Shown: positions 33,886 through 43,043, numbered from the stretch's first letter. The stretch: DNA of 64,000 nt from Isoptericola sediminis (GCF_013085345.1 NZ_JABFAJ010000019.1:124001-188000); one strand, 5' to 3'. Numbers and translations: made by a program. The notes: a model not told the origin generated them from the sequence alone.

Positions 33886-35558
33886 AGGCCCCCGACCTGT
33901 CGACCCGGACCGCGGCGCTCGACCGTGCCGTCGAGGCCGGGCAGGGGCGGCTGGACCGCGAGCTGGCGGACTCGGCGCGCGGCGTGGTCGAGCGTGCCCG
34001 CGAACGCGGCGGGCTGAGCGCCGAGCACACCGTCGCGGCGCTCGCCGGAGCCACCGGGTCCGGCAAGTCGAGCGTGCTCAACGCCGTCGCCGGCGCCGAC
34101 GTCGCCGAGCCGGGCGTCCAGCGGCCCACGACGGCGCACGCGCTCGCCGCGGTCTGGGGCGAGGGCGCCGACGAGCTGCTGGACTGGCTGGACGTGCCGC
34201 GTCGGCACGAGATGGAACCCGTCGAGGGCCAGGCGCCGGCGACCGGCGTGCTGCGTCGCACCCGGCCGGCCGGCATCTCGACGGGTCTCGTGCTGCTCGA
34301 CCTGCCCGACCACGACTCGGTGGTGGTCGAGCACCGGGTGCGTGCCGAGCGTCTCGTGGAACGGGCCGACCTGCTGGTGTGGGTCGTCGACCCGCAGAAG
34401 TACGCCGACGCCGCGCTGCACGAGCGATACCTGCGCGCGTTGGCGGGGCGGTCCGAGGTGGTCGTGATCGCGCTGAACCAGGTCGACCGGTTGTCGTCGG
34501 CGGAGACGGACGCTCTCCTCGCGGACCTGCGTCGTCTGGTGGCCGCCGACGGTCTGGGTGGCGCCCGGGTGCTGCCGGTGTCGGCCCGCACCGGGCAGGG
34601 GATCGACGCGCTGCGCGGTCTGCTGGCCGAGGCGGCGCGTCGTCGCGAGGCGTCCACCGCCCGGCTGACCGCCGACGTGCGAGCCGTGGCCGGACGGGTC
34701 CTCGACGCGAGCGGGCAGGCCCCGCCGGCCCGGGCCGCCGACCGTGCCCAGGGCGCGCTCGTGGACGCTCTCGAGGACGCGGCCGGGGCGACGACCGTGG
34801 TCGAGGCGGTGCGGAGGTCGGCGCGTCGGGACGCGCGGCTGGCCACCGGCTGGCCGGTCACCCGCTGGATCGGGCGGACTCGCCACGACCCCCTGCGCCG
34901 GCTCGGACTGCGACGCGACGACCTGCGCGTTCCGGTCGACCGTCCGGATCTCGCGCGCACGTCCCTGCCGCAGACCCGGCCGAGCGTGCGGGCGGCCACC
35001 GCGACCGCGGTGCGTTCCTACGTCGACCACGTCACCGAGGGGGCGCCGGACGCCTGGGTGCTGGCCGCCCGGGACCGCGGGTCGACGGCGATCGACCGCC
35101 TGCCCGACTCCCTGGACCAGGCCGTCGCGGGCACGCGTCTCGAGGAGGAACGTCGTCCCCTGTGGTGGCGGGTCGTCGGGGTGCTGCAGTGGCTGCTGCT
35201 CGCCGCGGCGGTGGTGGGGCTCGGCTGGCTCGGACTCGCGGCCGCGCTGTCGTACTTCCAGCTGCCGCCGCTGCTCGTGCCGGACCTGACCGTGGACCTC
35301 ACGGACCGGGGCGGCGGAACCTTCGAGCTGCCGTGGCCCACGGCACTGGCCCTCGGGGGGATCGTGGCCGGCCTGCTGCTCGCCCTGCTCTCCCGCGGGG
35401 CGGGCGCCCTGGGTGCCCGACGGCGCGCCGGTCGGGTCCGGCGGCGGCTCCGGGCCGCGGTCAGCGAGGTCGCCGAGACCGAGGTCCGCCGCCCGGTGGC
35501 GGCCGAGATGGAGGCGCTGGCGACGTGCCGGGAGGCGGCGGCGGTCGCCGCCGCCTGA
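33882..35558 (+). CDS. Membrane-anchored Era-like GTPase B2 (DynB-like)
   Basis: GTPase of 558 residues, paralogue of B1. G1 GATGSGKSS (about 54-62), RPTT, G3 DLPDHDS, the shared ADLLVWVVDPQKYADAALHERYLRAL block, G4 NQVD, G5 SARTGQG. Two transmembrane segments (about 430-459 and 488-510) are separated by an extracytoplasmic loop of about 28 residues, longer than in B1. Translationally coupled to A2. The second pair may differ from the first in localisation or partner. Confidence 0.85.
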   Translation: MKAPDLSTRTAALDRAVEAGQGRLDRELADSARGVVERARERGGLSAEHTVAALAGATGSGKSSVLNAVAGADVAEPGVQRPTTAHALAAVWGEGADELLDWLDVPRRHEMEPVEGQAPATGVLRRTRPAGISTGLVLLDLPDHDSVVVEHRVRAERLVERADLLVWVVDPQKYADAALHERYLRALAGRSEVVVIALNQVDRLSSAETDALLADLRRLVAADGLGGARVLPVSARTGQGIDALRGLLAEAARRREASTARLTADVRAVAGRVLDASGQAPPARAADRAQGALVDALEDAAGATTVVEAVRRSARRDARLATGWPVTRWIGRTRHDPLRRLGLRRDDLRVPVDRPDLARTSLPQTRPSVRAATATAVRSYVDHVTEGAPDAWVLAARDRGSTAIDRLPDSLDQAVAGTRLEEERRPLWWRVVGVLQWLLLAAAVVGLGWLGLAAALSYFQLPPLLVPDLTVDLTDRGGGTFELPWPTALALGGIVAGLLLALLSRGAGALGARRRAGRVRRRLRAAVSEVAETEVRRPVAAEMEALATCREAAAVAAA

Positions 35559-35595
35559 GGTCGGCCGCCTGCCGTCAGCGTGCGACGATGCCGCC

Positions 35596-36093
35596 ATGAC
35601 TCGTCTGCACGTCCCCGTCTCGCTGCGCTGGTCGGACCTCGACGCCTACCAGCACGTCAACAACGTCGCGATGCTCCGGCTGCTCGAGGACGCGCGGATC
35701 ACCGCGTTCTGGCGGCACCCGGAGGCCGAGGACCCGTGGCCGACAGCGGTTCTGGCCACCGGTCCGCACGCGACCTCGCACACCCTGGTGGCCGGCCAGC
35801 AGGCCGACTACCTGCGTCCGCTGGGATTCACGCGTGACCCCGTCCGCGTGGAGATGTGGATCGGTGCGATCGGGGGTGCGTCCCTCGAGGTCTGCTACGA
35901 GGTGTACGACGGGGCGCACGGCGGCTTCCCGCGGACGGGTCCCGCGTCGGGGCTGGAGCCCTACACCCGGGCCACGACGACGATCGTGGTGATCGACGCC
36001 GCCTCGGGTCGGCCGCGGCGGATCACGCCCGAGGAGCGGGCCGTCTTCGAGCGGTTCGCGGAGGACCCGATCGAGTTCCGCCGACGCCGCTGA
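35596..36093 (+). CDS. Acyl-CoA thioesterase, 4-hydroxybenzoyl-CoA thioesterase type
   Basis: Hotdog-fold protein of 165 residues. The motif LRWSDLDAYQHVNNVAMLRLLEDAR carries the catalytic Asp and the HVNN found in YbgC/4HBT thioesterases. The C-terminal part ARTTTIVVIDAASGRPRRIT-like strand (here RATTTIVVIDAASG) completes the fold. ATG 35596 follows GACGAT by 6 nt, probably leaderless. Substrate unknown. A very long hairpin follows. Confidence 0.87.
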   Translation: MTRLHVPVSLRWSDLDAYQHVNNVAMLRLLEDARITAFWRHPEAEDPWPTAVLATGPHATSHTLVAGQQADYLRPLGFTRDPVRVEMWIGAIGGASLEVCYEVYDGAHGGFPRTGPASGLEPYTRATTTIVVIDAASGRPRRITPEERAVFERFAEDPIEFRRRR

Positions 36094-36104
36094 CCCACCC
36101 CACC

Positions 36105-36168
36105 CGTTGTGGGCATGAAATCTGCAGCTCTGGACCTGTCCGGAGCTGCAGATTTCATGCCCACAACG
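36105..36168. terminator. 30-bp hairpin between converging genes
   Basis: Arms 36105-36134 and 36139-36168 with a 4-nt loop CCTG; the outer 26 bp pair perfectly and one G-U follows. The arm contains GTGGGCATGAAATCTGCAG, distinctly AT-richer than its surroundings. It lies between the converging thioesterase and SDR genes, so bidirectional termination is plausible, but the length and composition suggest a repeat family. Confidence 0.75.
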
Positions 36169-36193
36169 CGGCGGGCCGGCGCTCGCGGGGCGC

Positions 36194-37807
36194 TCAGGCG
36201 CCCGCGTCGGCGTCCCGCTGCTTCGCGGCCCGCTGCTCGGCGGCCCGGGCGACGTTGCGCTGCATGCCGCCGAACACGATCCCGTGGAACGGGGCCACGG
36301 ACCACCAGTACGCCTGGCCGAGCAGGCCGTGGGGGTAGAACAGCGCCCGCTGGGCGAAGTACGTCCGGTGCGGTCCGTCGGCCTCCTCGGGAGCAGGCCC
36401 CGTCGTGTCCTCGTCGGTCATCTCGGCAGCCGACTCGTCGACCCGGAGCTCCAGCCAGGCCAGTCCGGGCAGCCGCATCTCCGCCCGCAGCAGCAGCCGA
36501 CGGCCCGGTTCCAGGGCCTCGACCCGCCAGAAGTCGAGCGCGTCGTCGACCCGCAGGCGGTGCTCGTCGCGGCGGCCGCGGCGCAGTCCCGGCCCGCCGA
36601 CGATCCGGTCCAGCAGGCCCCGCATCCTCCAGGCCAGCGACCACGAGTACCACCCGTCCTGGCCGCCGATCTCCTCGATGACCTGCCACAGCACCTCGCT
36701 CGGCGCCTCGACGACCGTGCTGCGCTCGTCGACGTAGAGCGACCCGCCCGCCCAGTCGGGGTCCGTCGGCAACGGGTCCGACGGCGCGCCCGGGACCGAG
36801 GCCGACGTCCACCGGGTCGTCACTTCGCCGTCGTGGATGCGCGTCAGGGCCAGCTCGAGGGCGCGCGTGACGTCCAGTCGTCCGTGGGGCGGGTCGGGGA
36901 CGTACTGGCGGATGTCGTCCTCGAGGCACACCACCTCGTGCTGCAGCGACTCGACCAGGGGCCGCGCGATCCCGGACGGCACCGGCGTCACGACCCCGAC
37001 CCAGTGGCTCGACAGCCGCGGTGTCAGCACCGGGACGCCGACGATGAGACGCCGGGGGAGACCCGCCACCTCGGCGTAGCGCTGCATCATCTCCCGGTAG
37101 GTGACGATCTCCGGGCCGCCGATGTCGAACCCGCGGGAGACGTCGGCGGGCATGGCGGCCGCTCCGACCAGGTAGCGCAGCACGTCACGGATCGCGATCG
37201 GCTGGATGCGGTTGTCCACCCAGCGGGGCGTCGTCATCGCGGGGAGTCGCTCGGTCAGGTAGCGCATCATCTCGAACGACGCCGACCCGGAGCCGAGGAT
37301 CACCGCGGCCCGCAGCACCGTCGTCGGCACCCCGGAGGCGAGCAGGATCTCCTCGACCTCCTTGCGGGAGGACAGGTGCGGCGACAGCTCACCCTCGGGC
37401 ACGTCCGGGTAGAGACCTCCGAGGTAGACGATCCGTCCGACGCCCGCCTCCCGGGCGGCGCGCGCGAACGTCAGGGCGTTGCGGCGGTCGCGCACCTCGA
37501 AGGTGCGCCCGGTCCCGAGGGAGTGCACCAGGTAGTAGGCGACGTCGACGCCGTCGAGCGCCTGCCGCGTCGCATCCAGGTCGGAGACGTCCGCGCGCAC
37601 CGCCTCGACGTCGTCGGCCCAGCGGCGGCCCGCGAGCCGGTCGGGGTTCCGCGTCAGGGCGCGGACCGTGTACCCGGCCTCGAGGAGCTCGGGCACCAGC
37701 CGTCCGCCGACGTAACCGGTCACGCCGGTGACGGCGACGGTGGCGGGGGTGGCGGTCGGGACCGCGGCCGTCACCGGGTCCGGGGCAGGGGAGTCGTCGG
37801 TTCGCAC
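36194..37807 (-). CDS. Atypical SDR (NAD(P)-binding) protein fused to DUF2867
   Basis: Fusion of 537 residues. The N-terminal Rossmann domain has TGVTGYVGG (27-35), DVAYYLVHSLG and LSSRKEVEEILLASG, typical of NmrA-like atypical short-chain dehydrogenases. A C-terminal DUF2867 domain (about 350-530), related to SRPBCC folds, has DGWYSWSLAWRMRGLLDRIVGGPGLRRGRRD and GLLGQAYWWSVAPFHGIVFGGM. This fusion occurs widely in actinobacteria; its function is unclear. GTG 37807 was chosen because CAGACT lies 6 nt ahead (leaderless); an ATG 33 nt upstream has no ribosome site. Confidence 0.85.
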   Translation of the reverse strand: MRTDDSPAPDPVTAAVPTATPATVAVTGVTGYVGGRLVPELLEAGYTVRALTRNPDRLAGRRWADDVEAVRADVSDLDATRQALDGVDVAYYLVHSLGTGRTFEVRDRRNALTFARAAREAGVGRIVYLGGLYPDVPEGELSPHLSSRKEVEEILLASGVPTTVLRAAVILGSGSASFEMMRYLTERLPAMTTPRWVDNRIQPIAIRDVLRYLVGAAAMPADVSRGFDIGGPEIVTYREMMQRYAEVAGLPRRLIVGVPVLTPRLSSHWVGVVTPVPSGIARPLVESLQHEVVCLEDDIRQYVPDPPHGRLDVTRALELALTRIHDGEVTTRWTSASVPGAPSDPLPTDPDWAGGSLYVDERSTVVEAPSEVLWQVIEEIGGQDGWYSWSLAWRMRGLLDRIVGGPGLRRGRRDEHRLRVDDALDFWRVEALEPGRRLLLRAEMRLPGLAWLELRVDESAAEMTDEDTTGPAPEEADGPHRTYFAQRALFYPHGLLGQAYWWSVAPFHGIVFGGMQRNVARAAEQRAAKQRDADAGA

Positions 37808-37876
37808 CTCGTCAGTCTGCCGCCCGAACGCCTCGGGCACAGCCTGAACGCTGCGCCGGCCGCGACGCGGTGAGGA

Positions 37877-38773
37877 TCAGGCGGGCAGGCGGACCATGCC
37901 CTCCTGGGCGATCGTGGCCACCAGGGCGCCCGCGCGGTCGTAGACGCGGGCCAGGCCCAGGCCGCGACCGCCCTGCGCCCCCGGCGACTCCTGGACGTAC
38001 AGCAGCCACTCGTCGGCCCGGGCGTCCCGGTGGAACCACATCGCGTGGTCCAGCGACGCCATCGGCACGGTGCCGCCGACGTCCGCCCAGGACTTGCCGG
38101 CGGCCCGCAGGACCGGCTCCAGCATGACCTGGTCGCAGCCGTACGCCAGCAGCGCCCGGTGCAGCAGCAGGTCGTCCGAGTCGATCGCGTGCCGTGCTCG
38201 CATCCAGACCATCTGCTCCGGTCGGGGGTCGTCGGCGGGCCCCACGTAGAGCGCACCCCCGATGTGCGCGAGCTCGAAGGCCGAGTCGAACGCCCAGTAC
38301 CGCGCCGCCGGGTGGTCGATGCCGCGCAGGGCCTCGAACGCCGAGGTCACCTCTTCCGGCGGTGGGACGTCGGCGGGCATGGCGGCCTGCGTCTCGTAGC
38401 CGGGCTGGTCCACCTGGAACGACGCCGTCAGCGACAGGATCGGTCGGCCCGCCTGGATGGCGTGCGTCCGGCGCGCGCTGAAGGACCGGCCGTCGCGCAG
38501 CCGCTCGACGGCGAAGTCGATCGGCGAGTCCAGCGCCCCCTCCCGCAGGAAGTAGGCGTGCAGGGAGTGCGGCAGCCGGTCGTCCTCCACCGTGCGGCCG
38601 CAGGCCAGCAGCGCCTGGGACAGGACCTGGCCCCCGTAGACCCGGCGCCCGGGACCGGGCACGGACTCACCCCGCCAGACGTCCTCCTCGCCGCGTGGGC
38701 CCCAGCCCTCGATCTCGCGCAGGTCGAGGGCGGCCAGGAGCCGGTCCAGGGGGCCGTGGGGGGCGTCGCTCAC
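37877..38773 (-). CDS. tesB: Acyl-CoA thioesterase II (TesB)
   Basis: Double-hotdog thioesterase of 298 residues hydrolysing medium- to long-chain acyl-CoA. Visible: RRVYGGQVLSQALLACGRTV, SLHAYFLREG, RDGRSFSARRTHAIQAGRPIL, and the C-terminal ASLDHAMWFHRDARADEWLLYVQESPGAQGGRGL with the catalytic Asp. Length matches TesB (about 285-300). It lies upstream of the SDR gene on the same strand with a 69-bp gap. Confidence 0.93.
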   Translation of the reverse strand: MSDAPHGPLDRLLAALDLREIEGWGPRGEEDVWRGESVPGPGRRVYGGQVLSQALLACGRTVEDDRLPHSLHAYFLREGALDSPIDFAVERLRDGRSFSARRTHAIQAGRPILSLTASFQVDQPGYETQAAMPADVPPPEEVTSAFEALRGIDHPAARYWAFDSAFELAHIGGALYVGPADDPRPEQMVWMRARHAIDSDDLLLHRALLAYGCDQVMLEPVLRAAGKSWADVGGTVPMASLDHAMWFHRDARADEWLLYVQESPGAQGGRGLGLARVYDRAGALVATIAQEGMVRLPA

Positions 38774-38892
38774 GCTCGTTCACATTCCTCGGGTCGTCGG
38801 GGCGGGGTGGTGCCGGGTGCTGCTCGGGATGCTGCTGTGCTCGGGTCGGGACGGGCCCTCGTTCCTCGGGCCCACCCTCGCCTCGCTCCGCA

Positions 38893-39282
38893 TCATTCCT
38901 CGAAGGTGTTGATGAGGCTGAACGCCGCGCGCTCCAGGTAGTCCCACAGCTGGGACTCCTGGGCCGGTGCCAGGTCCAGGGACTCGACGGCGGTGCGCAT
39001 GTGCGCCAGCCAGCGGTCCCGGGCGTCGGGGTTCACCTTGAACGGCGCGTGGCGCATCCGCAGCCGGGGGTGTCCCCGCTGCTGGCTGTACGTCGTCGGC
39101 CCGCCCCAGTACTGCTCGAGGAACATCGTCAGACGTTCCTTCGCGGGGCCCAGGTCTTCCTCGGGGTACATCGGGCGGAGCACCTCGTCGGTCGCCACGC
39201 CCTCGTAGAACACGTCGACGAGCCGGACGAACGTCTCGTGTCCGCCGACGTCGTCGTAGAAGGTGGGGGTCGTCACGCGCAC
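38893..39282 (-). CDS. glbO: Group II truncated haemoglobin (GlbO type)
   Basis: 2-on-2 globin of 129 residues for oxygen or NO chemistry. [22 protein letters not shown] (helices A-B), LYP-like [33 protein letters not shown] with the proximal His in RMRHAPF, and the distal Trp later (DRWLAHM). The start is ambiguous: GTG 39282, or GTG 39276, which lies 6 nt after GAAGAT and would suit a leaderless start. It is divergent from the lone PTS EIIB gene. Confidence 0.92.
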   Translation of the reverse strand: MRVTTPTFYDDVGGHETFVRLVDVFYEGVATDEVLRPMYPEEDLGPAKERLTMFLEQYWGGPTTYSQQRGHPRLRMRHAPFKVNPDARDRWLAHMRTAVESLDLAPAQESQLWDYLERAAFSLINTFEE

Positions 39283-39345
39283 ATCTTCCCAGACGACGGG
39301 GCCGTGCCACCGTGGCCGAGGTCACCGTCGGAGGCGGCGAGGGGT

Positions 39346-39351
39346 TAGGCT
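39346..39351 (+). promoter_or_regulatory. -10 box ahead of the PTS EIIB gene
   Basis: TAGGCT in the intergenic space, about 50 nt before the ATG; a clear -35 element is not seen. Confidence 0.45.
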
Positions 39352-39402
39352 GATCACGGAACTGCAACGGCGCAATCCGACGACACCTTGGGGAGAGACC
39401 GA

Positions 39403-39642
39403 ATGAGCAAGGCGGAGAACATCCTCGCAGCACTCGGCGGGACCACGAACGTGGTCGAGCTCGAGCCGTGCATCACGCGGCTGCGCGTCCAGGTGTCTGA
39501 CCCGGGGAAGGTCGACGAGCCGGCGCTCAAGGAGTCCGGGGCGTTCGGCGTCGTGCGGTCCGGTCGGATCATCCAGGTCATCGTCGGCCCGGAGGCCGAC
39601 AACCTCGCGGCCGAGCTCGACGGACGGCTCGCCTCGGCCTGA
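39403..39642 (+). CDS. Lone PTS EIIB domain, glucose/GlcNAc family
   Basis: Stand-alone phosphocarrier domain of 79 residues. The phosphorylatable cysteine is Cys23 in VELEPCITRLRV, a motif of the glucose-family EIIB. The rest (FGVVRSGRIIQVIVGPEADNLA) matches the domain. It would pass phosphate from EIIA to a sugar in the EIIC channel, but neither EIIA nor EIIC is nearby; a partner EIIC must lie elsewhere, or the domain is regulatory. GGGGAGAG lies ahead of ATG 39403. Confidence 0.9.
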   Translation: MSKAENILAALGGTTNVVELEPCITRLRVQVSDPGKVDEPALKESGAFGVVRSGRIIQVIVGPEADNLAAELDGRLASA

Positions 39643-39658
39643 CGGCACGGCGACCCCG

Positions 39659-39705
39659 GCGGACGGGTCCGGCGCGGCGTCGTCGCGACGTCCGGACCCG
39701 CCCGC
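39659..39705. terminator. Terminator between EIIB and mscS
   Basis: 14-bp stem with one mismatch, GCGGACGGGTCCGG (39659-39672) and CCGGACCCGCCCGC (39692-39705), loop of 19 nt, between converging genes. Confidence 0.7.
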
Positions 39706-39717
39706 AGCAGTCTGCGA

Positions 39718-40740
39718 TCAGGCCTTGTCGGGGGCGTCGACGCGCTCGCCGCGCACCGCGCCCATCGTGTGCAGCTCGTCCTGCGCGGCCCGCAGCAGCG
39801 CCCGGGACACGGTCCACTGGGCGCCCGGTCGCGTCTGCGCCATGATCGTGAAGGACATCGAGAAGTCCGACACCGAGTCCACGCCGCTGCGCACCGACGG
39901 CTGCTCGAGCAGCTCGTGACCGAGCTCCTCGCTGCGCGCGACGGTGTCGCCGGCCCGGCCGAGCGCCGCCCGGACCCCGTCGACGTCGGCATCCACCGGC
40001 ACGTGCACCTCGGCCAGCGCGCGCGACCAGCGCTGCGTGCGGTTGCCCGCGCGCAGGATCTCGCCGTTGCGCACCCACCACTGCGTGCCGTCCAGCGCGC
40101 GCAGCTTGGTCGTCCGCAGCTGGACCTCCTCGACCTCGCCCTCGGCGCCGGACCCGAGGTCCACCCAGTCGCCCACGCCGTACTGGTCCTCGATGAGGAT
40201 GAAGATGCCGGAGATGAAGTCGCGCACCAGCGACTGGGCGCCGAAACCGATGGCGACACCGACCACACCGGCGGAGGCCAGCAGCGGTCCCACCTCGAAG
40301 CCCACCACCGACAGCACGCTGAGCAGCACCACCACGCCGACGACGATGTTCGCCGTGGAGGTGAGCACCGATCCCACGGTGCGGGCACGCTGGGCGCGCC
40401 GTGCGTTGGACAGCGGGTTCGCCACGGTCATGGCGTCCTCCACGAGCGGGGAGCCGAACCAGCTCTTCGCGTCGCGCTGCGACGTGGCGGGGGCCTTGTC
40501 GCCGCCGGTCGCGATGCGCTCGGCGGTGTGCCGGATGACGCGGCGCAGCGCCACCAGCACGATCGTGCCGACCAGCAGGATGAGGACGACCTGCAGCGGC
40601 CAGCCGGTGAACCACTGCCAGAAGGAGCTGCCGGCCTCCTGGGTCAGTTCCAGCACCCCCTCGGAGGTGCTGGGCTCGGGCGCCGGGGTGGTGTCGGACG
40701 ACAGGGACAAGATCACGGATTCATCACGCACGCAGGACAC
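39718..40740 (-). CDS. MscS-family mechanosensitive channel
   Basis: Small-conductance mechanosensitive channel of 340 residues that releases solutes on osmotic downshock. Transmembrane segments at about 47-68 and 118-140, then the pore-lining TM3 region LLASAGVVGVAIGFGAQSLVRDFISGIFILIEDQYGVGDWV (about 150-190) and the cytoplasmic beta domain WWVRNGEILRAGNRTQRWSRA. MscS type with a single extra N-terminal helix. Terminator shared with EIIB downstream; divergent from malQ. Confidence 0.93.
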   Translation of the reverse strand: MSCVRDESVILSLSSDTTPAPEPSTSEGVLELTQEAGSSFWQWFTGWPLQVVLILLVGTIVLVALRRVIRHTAERIATGGDKAPATSQRDAKSWFGSPLVEDAMTVANPLSNARRAQRARTVGSVLTSTANIVVGVVVLLSVLSVVGFEVGPLLASAGVVGVAIGFGAQSLVRDFISGIFILIEDQYGVGDWVDLGSGAEGEVEEVQLRTTKLRALDGTQWWVRNGEILRAGNRTQRWSRALAEVHVPVDADVDGVRAALGRAGDTVARSEELGHELLEQPSVRSGVDSVSDFSMSFTIMAQTRPGAQWTVSRALLRAAQDELHTMGAVRGERVDAPDKA

Positions 40741-40868
40741 GGTAACGTCCTGCCGACGCGGCTCGGTAGGCCGTCCCGGCGGCCAGACGGGTCGGCCGAC
40801 CTGGGCGGAAGCGCCTCGATCGGCGCGCGGTGTCGGCCTGGCCGGGCCGATGGTGGCAGGATCGTCGT

Positions 40869-43043
40869 GTGAGCCTCGACGACCAGACCTCGGCCGTTTC
40901 CGACGACGATGCGCCCAGCGAGCTGCACGAGCTCGCCGCGGCGCACGGTGTGCTCACCGAGTACCACCAGTTCGGCGGCGGCGTCGCCCACGTCTCCGAC
41001 GCCACTCTCGTCGCGGTGCTGACCGCGCTGGGCATCGCCGCGACGACGCGCCAGGAGGTGTCCCAGAGCCTGCGCCGGGCCCGCGACGAGGAGTGGCGCG
41101 CGGTGCTGCCCCCGACCGTCGTGGTGCGCCAGGGCGAGCCGCGCGACGTCGCCGTGCACGTCAGCGACGGCGCGTCCGTGCACGTCTGGGTCGAGCTCGA
41201 CGGGGCCGAGCCCGAGGCCCGGCCGCACGAGCTGCGGCGTCGCCGGGACCTGGAGCAGCGTGACGTCTTCGTCCCGCCGCGTGAGGTCGACGGCCGCCCG
41301 GTCGGGCGCGCGACCTTCGCCGTGCCGGAGGGCCTGCCGCTCGGTTGGCACACCCTGCACGCCCTGACCGAGGGGCAGGAGTGGTCCGCCACGCTGGTGG
41401 TCACCCCCGCCCGGCTCGAGCTGGGCGACGACCTGGAGCAGCACCAGGCCTGGGGTGTCCTCGCCCAGCTCTACTCCGTCCGGTCCCGCACCTCGTGGGG
41501 CATGGGCGACCTGGCGGACCTGGCCGACCTGGCCTGGCTGACGGCGCACCAGGCCGGCGCCGACTTCGTCGCGGTGAACCCCCTGTCTGCGGCCGAACCC
41601 ACGGTCCCCATGACGCCGTCGCCGTACCTGCCGACGTCGCGCCGGTTCGGCAACCCGATCTACGTCCGGGTCGAGGACATCCTCGAGACCGCCTACCTCT
41701 CCGCGGCGGACCGGTCGCTCGTGGAGTGGGCCGCCGACCCGGTGCGCGACCTGGACACGGACGCCGGCGCGCTGGACCGGGACGCGGTCTGGGAGGCGAA
41801 GAAGGCAGCCCTCGAGGTCGTGCACACCGCCCCCCGCCGGGCGGCCCGGCAGGCCGCCTACGAGGCGTTCGTCGCCTCGCAGGGGCAGGGGCTGCAGGAC
41901 TTCGCCACGTGGTGCGCCCTGACCGAGGAGCTGGCCGGCGCCCCGTGGCCCGACGAGCTGCGCGACCCGGCGTCGTCGGCCGTGGCGGCGGCCCGCGAGC
42001 GGCTGGCCGAGCGCATCGACTTCTACTGCTGGCTGCAGTGGGTCTTCGACGAGCAGAAGCACGCCGCGCAGCGCACCGCCCTCGAGGCCGGGATGCGGCT
42101 CGGGATCATGCACGACCTCGCCGTGGGTGTGCACCCCGACGGCGCGGACGTCTGGGCCCTCGGCGACGTGCTGGCGCGAGGCGTGGGCGTCGGCGCCCCG
42201 CCCGACATGTACAACCAGCAGGGGCAGAACTGGTCCCAGCCGCCGTGGAACCCGCGGATGCTCGCCAAGGCCGGCTACGCCCCGTACCGGGACATGCTGC
42301 GTACGGCGCTGCGGCACGCCGGCGCCCTGCGCGTCGACCACGTCCTGGGCCTGTTCCGGCTCTTCTGGGTGCCGGACGGCATGCGCCCGACCGAGGGCAC
42401 CTACGTGCGCTACGACCACGACGCCCTGGTCGGGATCCTCTGCCTCGAGGCCCACCGGGCCGGCGCCGTCGTCATCGGCGAGGACCTGGGCGTGTTCGAA
42501 CCGTGGGTCCGTGACTACCTCGCCTCGCGCGGGGTGCTGGGTACCTCGGTCTTCTGGTTCGAGAAGTCCGACGGGCGGCCCACCCCTCCGGAGGACTACC
42601 GGCACCTGACCTTCGCCACCGTCGGCACGCACGACATGCCGCCCACGGCCGGGTACCTCGCCGGGGAGCACGTCGACCTGCGCGACCGGCTCGGACTGCT
42701 CACGGAGGACCCCCAGGTCCTGCGGGCGCAGGCGCGGGCGGAACGGCAGGCGGCCGTGGTGGCCCTGTCCCAGCGCGGACTGGTCGGGGACTCGCCGTCC
42801 GAGCGCGAGGTCGTCGAGGGGCTGCACCGGTACCTGCGCCGGTCACGCGCTGCCCTGGTGGGGGTGCAGCTCGTCGACGCCGTGGGGGAGCGGCGCTCGC
42901 AGAACCAGCCGGGCACGGACACCGAGTACCCGAACTGGAAGGTGCCGCTCGGCGACTCGGCGGGCAACAACGTGCTGGTCGAGGACCTGTTCGACAACGC
43001 CCGGCTCCGCTCGCTCTTCGCCGCGGTGGCCTCCGCCCGCTAG
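40869..43043 (+). CDS. malQ: 4-alpha-glucanotransferase (amylomaltase), GH77, leaderless
   Basis: Cytoplasmic enzyme of 724 residues that disproportionates maltodextrins in maltose/glycogen metabolism. Catalytic sites: nucleophile Asp in RVDHVLGLFRLFWVP (about 488), acid/base Glu in VVIGEDLGVF (about 535), and Asp in VGTHDMPP (about 588). An N-terminal beta-rich extension of about 180 residues, as in actinobacterial and E. coli MalQ, precedes the barrel. GTG 40869 follows CAGGAT by 6 nt. Converges on pepN across the repeat array. Confidence 0.95.
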   Translation: MSLDDQTSAVSDDDAPSELHELAAAHGVLTEYHQFGGGVAHVSDATLVAVLTALGIAATTRQEVSQSLRRARDEEWRAVLPPTVVVRQGEPRDVAVHVSDGASVHVWVELDGAEPEARPHELRRRRDLEQRDVFVPPREVDGRPVGRATFAVPEGLPLGWHTLHALTEGQEWSATLVVTPARLELGDDLEQHQAWGVLAQLYSVRSRTSWGMGDLADLADLAWLTAHQAGADFVAVNPLSAAEPTVPMTPSPYLPTSRRFGNPIYVRVEDILETAYLSAADRSLVEWAADPVRDLDTDAGALDRDAVWEAKKAALEVVHTAPRRAARQAAYEAFVASQGQGLQDFATWCALTEELAGAPWPDELRDPASSAVAAARERLAERIDFYCWLQWVFDEQKHAAQRTALEAGMRLGIMHDLAVGVHPDGADVWALGDVLARGVGVGAPPDMYNQQGQNWSQPPWNPRMLAKAGYAPYRDMLRTALRHAGALRVDHVLGLFRLFWVPDGMRPTEGTYVRYDHDALVGILCLEAHRAGAVVIGEDLGVFEPWVRDYLASRGVLGTSVFWFEKSDGRPTPPEDYRHLTFATVGTHDMPPTAGYLAGEHVDLRDRLGLLTEDPQVLRAQARAERQAAVVALSQRGLVGDSPSEREVVEGLHRYLRRSRAALVGVQLVDAVGERRSQNQPGTDTEYPNWKVPLGDSAGNNVLVEDLFDNARLRSLFAAVASAR

